Below are positions 45,101 through 50,045 of a stretch of 64,000 nucleotides of DNA, in pieces. Every line of letters begins with the position of its first letter. The first letter of the stretch is position 1. The notes under the pieces were generated by a model. That model did no database searches. It had not been told where the DNA came from and saw only the letters and a program-made list of their open reading frames with translations. Source of the stretch: Luidia sarsii. Its lineage: Eukaryota; Echinodermata; Asteroidea; Paxillosida; Luidiidae. Made by a program: the position numbers and the translations under genes. Where the stretch lies: contig OX465109.1 in assembly GCA_949987565.1 (NCBI GenBank), positions 19,383,821-19,447,820 of the forward strand. The letters run 5' to 3'.

Positions 45101-47889
45101 GTTGCATTTATGCATGCTCTAATTGTGTTCCGGTATTGTTAATGCTGTTCCATGCATGTGCCTGAGACACATGTTGTACACTGACTAGCAGACACAGCCT
45201 GCAGACAGCCATGCATCCTATTGATTGCATTTGTTAAGGTCTGGATAGATGGCAATTGTTCCCTTGGGGACAATAGGCTACAAGCTGCTGCTTCACTACA
45301 TAGAGACACTGTATGCAGCAAAGCTGCCATGCAATGTATGTTATTTAAGAGCAGACTAAAGCTGCCATGCAATGTATGTTAATGTTATTGAGCAGACCAA
45401 AGCTGCCATGCTGATGTATGTTATTGAGGAGAGCAAAGCTTTCATGCTGATGTATGTTATTGAGGGGAGGGAGGGGCCGGTATAGACTTGATTTCCAGCC
45501 TGACTTTTTGTTTTTATGAGGCAAGCGGTGTCGCTGTAAGATGGAGATCCACCATGATTGACATTTCAAAAGCTTTCAAAGAAAGCTTTCTATGTATGTG
45601 TTTCTCCAGTCCTGTCACTAAAGGCATTGGGTGGAACTTGGCAAAGGACAGTTGAAAAAGAGTTGGAGCAAGAGACTTGGTCACAAAATAGCCCCCCCCA
45701 TTAGTAGCAGAAAAATCCACCTAAAGCACCATAGAGCTAAGAAAGGAATTGAGTGAGTTATCATGAAATAAGTACAAATAACCCCCCCCCCCCTAAAAGC
45801 AGACACAGAAGTGAGAACCTGTTCAAATATGGGCATAAAGCTTTCACCATTATCTCAACCTGTGGAAATTTTAGCCCACTCATAGCCTGAGTAATGCTTC
45901 TGAACCCGAAATTCCTCCGAACCCTTTTATTTTCACAATATCCACATTGGTCATGCAGAAGGTGTGGGTTTCCATTAGGTTTCCCTAACACTTCTGACCT
46001 TGGTGAAGCAGTTAAAAACACACGAGGGAGACATTGGAGCCAAAGTAGGCCTGTAACTAAGAAAATGGATAACAATCATCCCATTCACAACACCCGAAAG
46101 ATAACACAGGACGGCCTATTCACTGAAAAAAGTGAATCACTCATCCTTTGTGTTCAACCCTGAAACATGAGAATTGGAAAATAATTGACCTTCTGTGCAC
46201 ATTCTTATGAGCATCATAGTGTTAAGTTCACTGACGAAAGATGATAGTGGCATCTAAATTTACAGAAGGGGGAGACTGTAGAGAGACTACAAAGAACTGA
46301 ATTATTAGTCCCAAACTAAAACCTTCATCAATGAAACAAGTACCAAAAAATCAGATACTATTTACAGGAAATAGTTTGCTGAATTCAGTGGCCCTCCTCA
46401 AACTGGCAGAGAAAGGTTCTGCTTCGATCAATTTCAACAAAAATTGTGCCAACTGCTGTCTAATTTGCCTGACAAAGGACAAAATTAGATGGTATTGCAT
46501 TACAAGGATCAAAGAATCAGGCCCAGTCAATTTTAAACATTGAACAATTTGTTTTCAACAAATAATTATTTGACATAGTTGTGATTTTGGGAAATGGGAT
46601 TTTGGTATGAATGAATATTTTGAGAAGCTCCCAATACCAAAGTAGCACTGAAACCATCATTTTGTGTTCAGAGTTAATTAAGAACACTGAAGGCCTAATC
46701 CATTTGAAAGAAACTACATTTTTGTGTTTTTAGATGTGTTTGCATGAGGGGGAAAGAACATCTTTCCCCCTCTTCCATTGAAAGGTTTTTTTTTCATAAT
46801 TTGCCATAAGTCCATGTCCACTGAAAGTGTTCACTGACATTTCTGCCTCATTTAGATGATGAAGCATCTAGACAAAAGAAAAAGAAAAACAAGTTATGCC
46901 ACATTTTAGGTAGTCTTGATCAAAATGTGAGTTGATGCTCCATGGCACAGATTATAATTGACAACATCAACAAGCAAACTGGGCACGTGAAACACATGAC
47001 ACAATGCTCAATACAACTTAAATTTAACCTTGAGCTTCGCCCCCCCAAAAACAAACAAACAAAAACCCAAAACACTTTCCTAAAAATGTGAGCACACCAT
47101 GTTTTAACAATTATGTAATCTTATACTCATGGTCTGCACCGTGCACACTGATTGTCAAGCGGCGCCCGCGCAAGAAATGTCTGTCTTCACTCATGAACTG
47201 ATGAGCAGGTGTATAAAGTCACCCCTGGTAGCTCACGGTGTGGATTGGACGGCATTTTCCCTCTAGCTCTATGCATTTTCTTGGCAGAGGGGAGCCAAAC
47301 TGTTGCATGAAATTGAAAATATGCGCACGTCCACTCATACCCTTCTCCCTTCATCACTCGGTCTGTATTTTCAATTTGGGCTTGCGATCGCGTCCTATAT
47401 AATCTATAATGCCCAATATTCAGATGATGTAGGCCCTGTTTTTATTATTGTTGGGTACAGACCACTGCCACCGTCCCAAATGAGATCCCAGTAAAGATGG
47501 TTTCTCGAGCGTGTCGAAAAGCGATACAAAAATGTAACGAACTGCTTATACACCGACTTCACTGATAAGAACGCAAATTTAAAAAGTTTTGATCAGAGGT
47601 CCTGGCGTTGCAATCCCATAACCGAACCAGGATCTTTCCCCAGGACCTTCTCGATCTGCATCTGAGAAAGGTCCTCGGGCACTCTTCTTAGTCTTATGTT
47701 CATGAAAAAAAGAGAAAGGAAGTTGCAGGGAAACAATTACGCGGCCTCACCTTCCACACTCGAAGCCGAAACCACATGTCTCCTTGACGCTAACCCAGAG
47801 TTAGATAGCAGAAAGACGGCCAGAAATCCTGCCGCGAGACGACCCAGCCACTGGCCCGATGCCCTGGCCTGACCGTACCCCACGATCAT
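5977..47889 (-). CDS. Whole gene: ADAM-like pseudoprotease / mucin / FAM171-like type I membrane protein, 29 exons, 1939 aa
   Basis: Assembled exon by exon on the minus strand; the exons sum to 5820 nt and every phase agrees. Exons in order: 47889-47751, 41391-41273, 38034-37964, 35468-35402, 33499-33420, 32531-32468, 30541-30455, 27854-27786, 27118-27050, 25772-25600, 25048-24961, 24410-24311, 23388-23340, 22153-22039, 21339-21268, 20760-20665, 19697-19617, 18899-18849, 18625-18562, 18291-18177, 17557-17444, 15959-15875, 15078-14986, 13805-10886, 10268-10185, 9671-9372, 8402-8292, 7208-7073, 6184-5977. Domains by residue: signal about 1-36, prodomain 37-208, furin-like site about 207-211, metalloprotease-like 220-430, disintegrin 431-530, Cys-rich to about 656, EGF-like 657-706, mucin-like 712-1580, FAM171-like 1582-1825, TM 1844-1867, tail to 1939. 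ADAMs are cell-surface adhesion/shedding proteins. The zinc site is lost here, so a role in adhesion or binding is inferred. The exact biological function is unknown. Confidence 0.93.
6590..6745 (+). mobile_element. tRNA-like SINE, family 1
   Basis: GGGCTGGATAGCTCCGATG (A-box-like), then GGGTTCAAGTCTC (B-box), then CAAAGATTTCTTTGCCAATT. Intron 28. Confidence 0.7.
7073..7208 (-). CDS. Exon 28: transmembrane helix
   Basis: Juxtamembrane linker PPKTTIKTGQVTGIDTTE, then the hydrophobic helix LILYILTGCLLGLPLVIILG plus CVIF, followed by basic residues (RKKSRR across the junction) as the stop-transfer signal. Phase 1 to 2. Confidence 0.92.
7267..7610 (-). mobile_element. Second TTAA MITE family, copy 1
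   Basis: Begins TTAAAGAGAAGGTCGAAAAA and ends GCAATGTTATATAGGGCCTTTAA-like; interior shared with 43.6-44.2 kb in the opposite orientation (TGTAGATGGTCATGATA, GGGATGCTGTACTTTTC). In intron 27. Confidence 0.7.
8292..8402 (-). CDS. Exon 27: FAM171-like domain end
   Basis: 111 nt, phase 1-1. Encodes LLVFWSFTAPHLSWYLAAER, resembling the W-x-x-x-x-P-x-L-x-Y-W-V-A-A motif just outside the membrane in FAM171 proteins. Donor GTGAGT. Confidence 0.87.
8668..8845 (+). mobile_element. tRNA-like SINE, family 2
   Basis: CAGCTCAATGGTCAAGTGGT (A-box-like) and GTGGGTTTGAATCCCACC (B-box), then TATTCAAGCAGGCAATCAAG. Partial relatives at 8930-8990 and inverted at 9220-9305. Intron 26. Confidence 0.65.
9372..9671 (-). 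CDS. Exon 26: FAM171-like domain core
   Basis: 100 codons, phase 1-1. Includes LTSDLSLIPAIMAATSGLGT, ELKPLGALELTITDQDSGAV and VEMTVPLEQGLNVKAGMEVG then IWTYNESTG. The order (Leu/Pro-rich helix, alternating beta strands, W-x-Y/F-x-x-x-x-G) is that of the FAM171 ectodomain. It also contains potential N-glycosylation sites (NDT, NES). Confidence 0.88.
10185..10268 (-). CDS. Exon 25: FAM171-like domain
   Basis: Encodes DLEVKLTQLKEATVQRVDGD then VVIETDFN. An 84-nt phase 1-1 exon. Acceptor CTTGCAG, donor GTGAGT. Confidence 0.85.
10300..10640 (-). mobile_element. tRNA-like SINE, family 1
   Basis: Reverse orientation with a long body (CAGTCAGAAGCAATTCAACC, CTCCAGGGATTACACC). An inverted B-box fragment follows at 10640-10760. 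Intron 24. Confidence 0.7.
10886..13805 (-). CDS. Exon 24: EGF-like end, giant mucin-like repeats, FAM171-like start
   Basis: A 2920-nt exon (residues 688-1660). It begins GTG after TTAG and completes the EGF-like domain (VCTSEDRCLCHQDWEGEAC). It then encodes 22 units of 24 residues of the type PPPPPSIPPPFPTSTPEPSV plus NVTL, nearly all with an N-V-T glycosylation sequon. A Thr/Ser/Pro-rich bridge follows, then six 34-35 residue units such as QLPSTQQPSTQAPSTQQPTP. The last 79 residues (from GYIPVNLKLTILN) start a folded domain ending VVVSKTGYTSNAIRW, like FAM171 proteins. The region is expected to be an extended, heavily N- and O-glycosylated stalk. Donor GTAACA, phase 1. Confidence 0.93.
14135..14700 (-). 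mobile_element. tRNA-like SINE, family 1, with fourfold head duplication
   Basis: Units of about 75 bp begin near 14207, 14279, 14350 and 14433, each with ATCTGAGCTATCCAGCCCTT and CAAATAGTCAACTAGTCTTT; the normal body follows. Intron 23. Confidence 0.8.
14986..15078 (-). CDS. Exon 23: Cys-rich to EGF-like transition
   Basis: 31 codons, phase 0 to 0. VCMGFNCVPLTDYGVQPCP followed by TICSGNG gives V-C-x-x-x-x-C and the first EGF cysteines, continuous with VCTSEDRCLCH in exon 24. Confidence 0.93.
15875..15959 (-). CDS. Exon 22: Cys-rich domain end
   Basis: Encodes SFWVDDVTETDILNPTDVAH then GTKCDEGR, the V-x-D-G-T-x-C-x-x-G-x-V-C element completed by the next exon. Phase 2 to 0, donor GTAGGT. 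Confidence 0.9.
16071..16205. repeat. Near-perfect long inverted repeat (arms about 64 bp, loop about 5)
   Basis: Left arm from AAGTAACTTGGACCCGACAA to GATTCGGGTG; the right arm is its complement ending TCGGGTCCAAGTTACTT. Only a few mismatches. Intron 21, between two Cys-rich exons. Confidence 0.9.
16915..17090 (+). mobile_element. GATTTCAC-end MITE, copy 1
   Basis: Hallmarks ACTTACGATCAATAGCAAGA, ACGATGGGTTATCC and GGCTTTGTGAAATC with an inverted TTTCAC start. Intron 21. Confidence 0.65.
17444..17557 (-). CDS. Exon 21: Cys-rich domain
   Basis: Acceptor CCTACAG, donor GTAAGT, phase 2 to 2. Encodes RDAQAACGLLQCTDANFSFF and ends GLRCL; CGLLQC is the family's C-G-x-L-x-C. Because its length is a multiple of three, skipping it would keep the frame but remove this motif. 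Confidence 0.88.
17685..17975. mobile_element. Fold-back element B
   Basis: Arms AGGAAGGTTTGTGGTGACAC ... and complement, core CTCGACGTTTCGACCAGTAT repeated inverted as AAAACGTCGAG; the right end continues ATTGATTCACCCACCATGCA. Intron 20. Confidence 0.75.
18177..18291 (-). CDS. Exon 20: Cys-rich domain
   Basis: Residues 552-589. Contains SSDECLPLNNLAMKLVGYC and later TYMDCGAD, the C-x-x-x-N ... G-x-C ... Y-x-x-C series of the domain. Phase 1 to 2. Confidence 0.92.
18562..18625 (-). CDS. Exon 19: Cys-rich domain, GC donor
   Basis: Encodes GYCYNGRCPTRNEQCEDFWG then QG, matching G-x-C-Y-x-G-x-C ... Q-C-x-x-x-W-G. The only donor giving the right phase (1) is AAG|GCAAGT, a typical GC-AG intron; no GT site fits. 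Confidence 0.9.
18849..18899 (-). CDS. Exon 18: disintegrin/Cys-rich boundary
   Basis: Encodes CPDNIYVQDGTPCQDGT, the C-P-x-D-x-Y-x-Q-D-G-x-P-C motif that begins the ADAM cysteine-rich domain. Phase 0 to 0. Confidence 0.96.
19418..19520 (+). repeat. Imperfect hexamer tract
   Basis: CAGAGC/GAGTCA hexamers (AGAGCCAGAGCCAGAGCC core). Intron 17; no coding role seen. Confidence 0.6.
19617..19697 (-). CDS. Exon 17: disintegrin loop
   Basis: Encodes TCRRSFGDCDLAESCSGTS. The loop between the conserved cysteines reads RRSFGDCDLAES, a non-RGD loop with GDCD where many ADAMs have x-E-C-D. The acceptor is TTTCAG at 19700-19698; a second AG further in would break the frame. Confidence 0.93.
20223..20479. 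mobile_element. TA-type MITE
   Basis: Inverted termini TATGTGACCCGGCACA and TGTGCCGGGTCACATA plus a second matching block (GAGGAATA/TATTCCTC). TA at each edge suggests a Tc1/mariner-type duplication. Intron 16. Confidence 0.8.
20665..20760 (-). CDS. Exon 16: disintegrin domain
   Basis: Starts ECGDNPCCDAQTCQLTDGS and ends CCTSDCQ, following the conserved C-x-N-P-C-C-D-A-x-T-C spacing. Phase 0 to 0, donor GTACGT. Confidence 0.97.
20800..20985. mobile_element. Fold-back element A
   Basis: Palindromic arms around GACGTTTC..ATCCTAGCAGGACC and its complement, then a unique tail ending TTTTTGTATATCACT. The flank AACGATATA occurs on both sides, suggesting a target duplication. Intron 15. Confidence 0.75.
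21268..21339 (-). CDS. Exon 15: disintegrin domain start
   Basis: Encodes CGNGIVEGDETCDCGSTE, almost the textbook disintegrin opening (C-G-N-G-I-V-E-x-G-E-x-C-D-C-G). Phase 0 to 0. Confidence 0.97.
21493..21872 (+). mobile_element. TTAA-flanked MITE, copy 2
   Basis: Same termini and interior as the 5.3-kb copy; the right flank is TTAC instead of TTAA. Inside intron 14. Confidence 0.85.
22039..22153 (-). CDS. Exon 14: end of metalloprotease-like domain
   Basis: Encodes NWKPMPPVEFSQCSIDAFQD and later FFSCLFNMPSQQE, the family's F-S-x-C-S-x-x-x-F ... C-L-x-N-x-P ending that leads into the disintegrin domain. Donor GTGTGT, phase 2 to 0. Confidence 0.92.
22170..22295 (+). mobile_element. GATTTCAC-end MITE, copy 2
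   Basis: Same interior (AATCGCAAGATGAGCAC, ACGATGGGTTATTCATCG); right end decayed. Directly upstream of exon 14 in intron 13. Confidence 0.6.
22480..22640 (-). mobile_element. tRNA-like SINE, family 1 (head only)
   Basis: TTGGCAAAGAAAACTTTGAC, GGGACTTGAACC (inverted B-box), CCATCTGACCTATCCAGC. Intron 13. Confidence 0.7.
23340..23388 (-). CDS. Exon 13: Met-turn region
   Basis: Short exon (49 nt), acceptor TTGCCAG, donor GTGAGT. Encodes TCLYESKSSYLMYQQP. Met387 falls where the reprolysin Met-turn (C-I-M) lies, although the preceding Cys is Tyr here. Confidence 0.85.
24311..24410 (-). CDS. Exon 12: degenerate zinc-binding helix
   Basis: Residues 343-375. ARGIAHNLYIYND aligns with the ADAM active-site helix A-H-E-L-G-H-N-L-G-I-x-H-D. 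The first His is Arg355, the catalytic Glu is Gly356, the second His (359) is kept and the third His is Asn365. Two of three zinc ligands and the general base are lost, so proteolysis is not expected. Confidence 0.9.
24961..25048 (-). CDS. Exon 11: metalloprotease-like domain, pre-catalytic loop
   Basis: Acceptor CCTGCAG, donor GTAAGG, phase 2 to 0. Encodes residues 313-342, including SKQNSICTDKAVSLSL, the counterpart of the G-x-x-C-S-x-x-x-S-x-G-V loop just before the zinc helix. It resolves the frame mismatch between exons 10 and 12. Confidence 0.85.
25600..25772 (-). CDS. Exon 10: metalloprotease-like domain
   Basis: Residues 256-312. Starts YYRPMNIRLVVTLIETWESK and ends near FDAAHLV, both hallmark reprolysin segments (Y-R-P-L-N-I-R-V ... 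D-x-A-Q-L-L). Ends in phase 2 at GTAAGT, which requires exon 11 rather than a direct join to exon 12. Confidence 0.93.
26605..26758 (+). mobile_element. GATTTCAC-end MITE, copy 3
   Basis: Same family (AACTTACGATCAATCGCAAG, ATTTGTGAAATCC). Intron 9. Confidence 0.6.
27050..27118 (-). CDS. Exon 9: metalloprotease-like domain
   Basis: Encodes IARYGSRDEAIEQVLASVNQ then ADM, equivalent to the helix preceding the Y-R-P-L-N-I strand of reprolysins. Phase 0 to 0, donor GTGAGT. Confidence 0.88.
27786..27854 (-). CDS. Exon 8: furin-like site and start of metalloprotease-like domain
   Basis: Begins RRRD, so the spliced junction reads HKRRRRD, a proprotein-convertase type basic run. TYVELALFCSNSM follows, matching the first strand of reprolysins (Y-V-E-L-x-x-x-x-x-x-x-M). 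Phase 0 to 0. Confidence 0.9.
29315..29395 (-). mobile_element. Fold-back element A, right-arm fragment
   Basis: TGAGAAAGGTCCTGCTAGGA with an internal 12-bp duplication, then AAACGTCAGGCCCACT. Intron 7. Weaker relics lie near 9990-10050, 18050-18095, 31690-31800, 46380-46540, 47590-47690 and 57955-58075. Confidence 0.6.
30045..30275 (+). mobile_element. Inverted-end MITE (GACCGATTGCACGACC family), copy 1
   Basis: Interior GAGCAAAGAAGACTATCATA and TTCCATTACTGCTCTGTGCC, shared with 50.8 and 62.1 kb; ends are mutually inverted (CACGTGAC/GTCACGTG). Intron 7. Confidence 0.7.
30455..30541 (-). CDS. Exon 7: prodomain end, half of furin-like site
   Basis: Residues 181-209, acidic linker DDLQELPDDSLTKEEMMSQA ending HHKR. 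No cysteine is present here or in exon 6, so the usual cysteine-switch residue that silences ADAM zinc is absent. The acceptor used is the second of two overlapping AGs (CAGAG); the first would shift the frame. Confidence 0.85.
30860..31490. mobile_element. Head-to-head pair of family 1 SINEs
   Basis: A minus-oriented copy (30860-31190) meets a plus-oriented copy (31200-31490), giving a palindrome of about 600 bp with similar arms. Intron 6. Confidence 0.75.
32468..32531 (-). CDS. Exon 6: prodomain
   Basis: Completes Arg and reads GTISADGDQYVIKPLARLAN, matching the G-x-I-x-x-D-G-x-x-Y-x-I-x-P-L element that follows the Cys pair in ADAMs. Donor GTAAGT, phase 0. Confidence 0.9.
33420..33499 (-). 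CDS. Exon 5: prodomain Cys-pair core
   Basis: Contains CHYQGVVRGVTQSAVSLSTC followed by DGLR, the most conserved part of ADAM prodomains (C-x-Y-Q-G ... S-x-V-S-L-S-T-C-x-G-L-R). This exon identifies the family with high confidence. Phase 0 to 2, donor GTGAGT. Confidence 0.93.
34565..34720. mobile_element. SINE family 1 tail-to-tail fragment
   Basis: CTTTGACTGGACCGGGACTTG is followed within 50 bp by CAAGTCCCGGGTCCAGTCAAAG, so the B-box region folds back on itself. Intron 4. Confidence 0.7.
34904..35135 (+). repeat. Direct duplication of about 95 bp
   Basis: GTGCAAATATTGACATTCCA ... CATGGGAAAACTCTCT occurs at 34908-35005 and again at 35046-35135 with few changes. Intron 4. Confidence 0.8.
35402..35468 (-). 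CDS. Exon 4: prodomain
   Basis: Completes a Ser codon and continues DLTRGGVRLRHITENG. Little family signal by itself; it is placed by its TTACAG acceptor, GTAAAT donor and exact phase fit (2 to 0) between exons 3 and 5. Confidence 0.75.
35655..35825. mobile_element. Fold-back element B, diverged
   Basis: GGAAGGTTTGCGGTGAGATC at left and ATGGTGTCAACGCAAACCTT at right form the inverted ends; the centre is decayed. Intron 3. Confidence 0.55.
36310..36480 (+). mobile_element. tRNA-like SINE, family 2
   Basis: CCAGCTCGGTGGTCTAGTCG, ACAGGTTCAAATCCTGCCC, tail CCCCAGCAGGCAGTTAAGTA. Intron 3. Confidence 0.7.
36573..36722 (+). mobile_element. GATTTCAC-end MITE, copy 4
   Basis: Best-preserved ends: GATTTCACGAAACTAG at left, CAAGGCTTTGTGAAATCC at right, mutually inverted. 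Intron 3. Confidence 0.7.
36860..37065. mobile_element. Fold-back element A, both arms with an inner stem
   Basis: Left arm runs from CTTACTGACTAAAATTACC into GTGGGCCTGAAGTTTCG; the centre AGTGACAAGGACAAAA / TTTTGTCCTTGTCACT is itself inverted. Intron 3. Confidence 0.75.
37561..37923 (+). mobile_element. MITE-like element with GGTGTA...CACC ends
   Basis: Left end GGTGTAGTGTACACCATTTG, right end CAAATGGTGTACCCACCATT. Its interior phrase TTTCAGCTCAATCTGTCGACC resembles the TTAA MITEs, so the families are probably related. In intron 3. Confidence 0.5.
37964..38034 (-). CDS. Exon 3: prodomain
   Basis: Encodes ENGVLQIRLEGSTTQFSLDL, the usual prodomain strand pair (L-x-L-E ... F-x-L-D-L). A long pyrimidine tract precedes the acceptor. 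Donor GTAATA, phase 0 to 2. Confidence 0.85.
38160..38335. mobile_element. Fold-back element A
   Basis: Arms AAAATTTAGTGGGCCTGACG ... and complement, with the unique right tail (GCAGTTTGCAACATGTTTG). Intron 2. Confidence 0.75.
38740..39030 (+). mobile_element. tRNA-like SINE, family 1, near full length
   Basis: Body (GATCCCTGAGCTGCTGTAGC) first, then GGGCTGGATAGCTCAGATG, GGGTTCAAGCCC and TTTTCTTTGCAATTTTTC. Sits directly before the ATCTC satellite. Intron 2. Confidence 0.75.
39050..40132 (+). repeat. Pentamer satellite (ATCTC)n with higher-order blocks
   Basis: About 1.1 kb of CATCT/CATCC/CATGT pentamers. The block CACGTCTCATCTCAACCCAT recurs at about 39258, 39455, 39645 and 39987, showing block-wise duplication. 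Open frames across it are an effect of the 5-bp period. Intron 2. Confidence 0.95.
41273..41391 (-). CDS. Exon 2: start of ADAM prodomain
   Basis: Residues 47-86. It contains MDQYELVYGSFPEDW, matching the ELV-type strand that opens reprolysin prodomains. Acceptor TCTTCGCAG, donor GTAAGG, phase 1 to phase 0. Confidence 0.85.
42105..42252. mobile_element. Fold-back element A, arm partly deleted
   Basis: Same arms but shortened: GATCCTTTCTCAAAGGCTTT replaces the full hairpin. Intron 1 just past exon 2. Confidence 0.7.
42515..42560. repeat. Short hairpin
   Basis: GCATCATGGAGGAATAAG and CTTATTCCTCCATGCTTGC separated by 6 bp. Intron 1. Confidence 0.75.
43235..43292 (+). mobile_element. Fold-back element A, single arm
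   Basis: Only the left arm (TTTAGTGGGCCTGATGTTTC ... AAAGGCAGAA). Intron 1. Confidence 0.6.
43612..44174 (+). mobile_element. Second TTAA MITE family, copy 2, interrupted by a fold-back element
   Basis: Two halves (43612-43688 and 43875-44174) of the same MITE as at 7.3-7.6 kb. The right end is CCAATGTTGTATTGGGCC followed by TTTTAA. It is split by a fold-back element at about 43689-43870, with a duplicated flank (TAAACCAATAAA(A)CATTCAAAA) on both sides. Confidence 0.75.
43689..43874. mobile_element. Fold-back element A nested in a MITE
   Basis: Complete element with both arms and tail, inserted into the second TTAA MITE family; the MITE sequence is duplicated at both edges. Confidence 0.8.
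44318..44580. mobile_element. Fold-back element A, diverged
   Basis: Left tail ACAAAAATGTTGCAAACTG, arms GGCCCTGACGTTTCTATCGT and TCGAAACCTCAGGCCCTCTA, right tail. Belongs to the same variant as the copy at 54.2 kb (AGAGGGCC instead of AGTGGGCC). Intron 1. Confidence 0.65.
44770..44915 (+). mobile_element. GATTTCAC-end MITE, copy 5
   Basis: Same interior and right end; intron 1. Confidence 0.65.
45305..45475 (+). repeat. Short minisatellite of about 40 bp, 4 units
   Basis: AAAGCTGCCATGCAATGTAT recurs, with variants GCTGATGTATGTTATTGAGG. Intron 1. Confidence 0.75.
47751..47889 (-). CDS. Exon 1: signal peptide
   Basis: The start ATG at 47889-47887 opens residues 1-46. A hydrophobic core (LAAGFLAVFLLSNSGLAS) gives a signal peptide with likely cleavage after SGLAS. 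The exon ends at donor GTGAGG in phase 1. A longer frame on the same strand (47801-48112) overlaps it but is out of phase with all downstream ADAM exons. Confidence 0.85.
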
Positions 47890-48450
47890 GCTTGCCCTTC
47901 GATCGAGGCCTAAGAAACCGACGAAAAATAATACTCAGGCTCTCCCGGCGATCAGTAGCGGAGCTATATCCAACGCATGGTTTATTCTGTATTCCAGAAA
48001 ATACAGGGCTTTCCAACAGACGAGTGCACTGGGTTTTGTTTAGTAAGATAGGGATGGGGTTCTCGTTCGAGGAATCGATGGGTGTGGGGTGTGATCCCAA
48101 GGCTTGTAGCAAAGTGGCTGCGCCTAGCGATGCCTCATCGCCGTGTACGTTTTCTCATCCAAAGCGCGAGCACTATTACACATTTGTGTAGCGCCTCGTG
48201 CCTTTCCTTAGTCACTGCATAGAGCAAGGGGATCGCTGCATAACGTGTGTGTAGGGGGCCGGGGGACTAACGATCGATTGTCGGTCACCCTTATTGTTGT
48301 TCATTCGCTTTCACGAGTGCAGCTTGCGGCACCCCTTCGAACGCGCTGTGTCGCCCTACCACCTGCCAAAGAGGCGCGCCCCTTTTGACCAATAGAGTGA
48401 GTCAGAGCGTTGGCTAAGGCGTGTCAGACCGAAGTGACCAATTTCTTCCA
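47890..48450 (-). promoter_or_regulatory. Likely 5' flank/promoter of the ADAM-FAM171 gene
   Basis: The stretch upstream of the signal-peptide ATG is visibly richer in CpG than its surroundings and holds a CCAAT box (plus strand 48389-48393). I see no TATA box. The transcription start cannot be placed. Confidence 0.3.
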
Positions 48451-48554
48451 ACTTCTATCAATTATTACCTGTTGGAGGTCTAGGCCATACACTGGTGACA
48501 GTGAATGGGGAGAAATCGACCCCTAGTTAGATATTAACAATTAAGATGGGCCTA

Positions 48555-48905
48555 ACATTTTGAAAAATGGCCCAGGAAACTTTGACTGAACAGGCCTATA
48601 AGGCCCAGACTTCTGATTTTGCATTAGACTGAGCGCTCTTACCATCTGACTGGGAACTTTGTACAAAATTAATTGGAAAATTGGGATTTGAAACCGACAC
48701 CTCTGGTTTTGCGTACCAGTGCTCTTCCAATCTGAGCTATCCAGCACTTAGTAAGATGGTGGCCCTCCCAAATAGTCAACTAGTCTTTGCCGGGGTGGGG
48801 GCGCCAGTCAGAAGCAATTCAACCATTAACTGATGTATATCTCCAGGGATCACACCTCTGCGTTCATTCAGATGCAAACAACCAATTGTTGCAAACCTGG
48901 CTACA
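48555..48905 (-). mobile_element. tRNA-like SINE, family 1
   Basis: Inverted head (AATCTGAGCTATCCAGCACT) and body (CCAGTCAGAAGCAATTCAAC). In the upstream flank of the ADAM-FAM171 gene. Confidence 0.75.
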
Positions 48906-49959
48906 CCGTTCTATTTACAAAATCTAATGCATAGTTGCCATGGCAATGTTCTTCGGATGATTCGTTGCGTGTATTTTATGCACCGGGTTGTATTGTGGTA
49001 TGCTTGATGTATCTCACCTCCCACGATTCCCATCGTCTGCCTGCTGTTTCGTAAGAGACACTTTACATTAAATTGTCTCCGTGCTGTCGACTATTATCAT
49101 CAATTAAATACGTTTCATTGGAAGGTGGTCATTATTTTTACTTCCAAGTAGTAGAAAATATCTGGCCTAATGCATTTTAGTTTTAGGCGTCTCTGTTTTA
49201 GAATTTCATGCTCACGGAACTGGTGTTCATTGTTTCAGTTGAATAATTGTAAGGAAATTAAGTCAAGTAAAGAAGCGTCGGGTGCTGAAATACAGGCGGC
49301 CGCTTTAAGCGAAACGTTGGCGTAAATTTAATGTTCAGCTGCTATTGCTTCGCCTGCCAGTTACATGCATTACAGAGATGCTAATATGAGACGATAGGTG
49401 GCGCTGTTTAACTTTAATGGACGTGTGCTTCTACGCCACAGCCATACGGCTGGTATGAATTCATTGAATCACGAATCTATGAAAGTGTCTGAATAGACGA
49501 ACATTATACCCGGCAGTATGGCCATTGAGGCGACGAATCTCTGATTCCACACGGACAAAGGGCCCACGATTTAGGGCCAGTATTGTTTCGCCTTCGGTTT
49601 TGGATTACTTCTTGGGCATTCCATTGGAAGGAAAATTGCAAGCTTGCGTCTTTTGAAATGATAGCGCATCATATCAGCAAATACCGAGCCCGCACCCAAC
49701 CGCGGTCTCGAAAAGACCATTACAGTTTACGTACCAACAATCTAGAGGGCGCTAGATTGTAAGTTTAGGAAAAATGTTGCCTTTCGCATTTCTCGCATGA
49801 GAGAATTGAAGACTGACAACAGCTCAGCGACGTAATGGTATCTTAATTTTGATTCGCTCCAAACGTAAGATGAAAGCCTCGTCTTAAAGAAGGGGTTGCC
49901 GTACTCGACATGTAATTCAACCTTTCCCCTAAAGGCTACTACACCTGCTGACAAAAAAT

Positions 49960-50045
49960 ACAGGTTGGCCTAGCTGGGGCGGGATTCGAACAGCGACTCC
50001 TGCTTTCTAGTGCAGACGTTTAAACCACTGCCGAGCTGGGGTCAA
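49960..50045 (-). mobile_element. tRNA-like SINE, family 2 (head)
   Basis: GGGGCGGGATTCGAACAGCG (inverted B-box) and CCACTGCCGAGCTGGG. Intergenic. Confidence 0.65.

Larger units (their letters stand above)
41392..47750 (-). other. Intron 1 of the ADAM-FAM171 gene
   Basis: 6.4 kb holding fold-back A copies, the interrupted MITE, a GATTTCAC MITE and the 40-bp minisatellite. Between these, for example 45.6-47.5 kb, nothing is supportable beyond element relics. Confidence 0.6.

Noticed and set aside
47801..48112. Minus frame of 103 codons overlapping exon 1
   Set aside because: No signal peptide and wrong phase for exon 2; the ATG at 47889 in another frame gives both.
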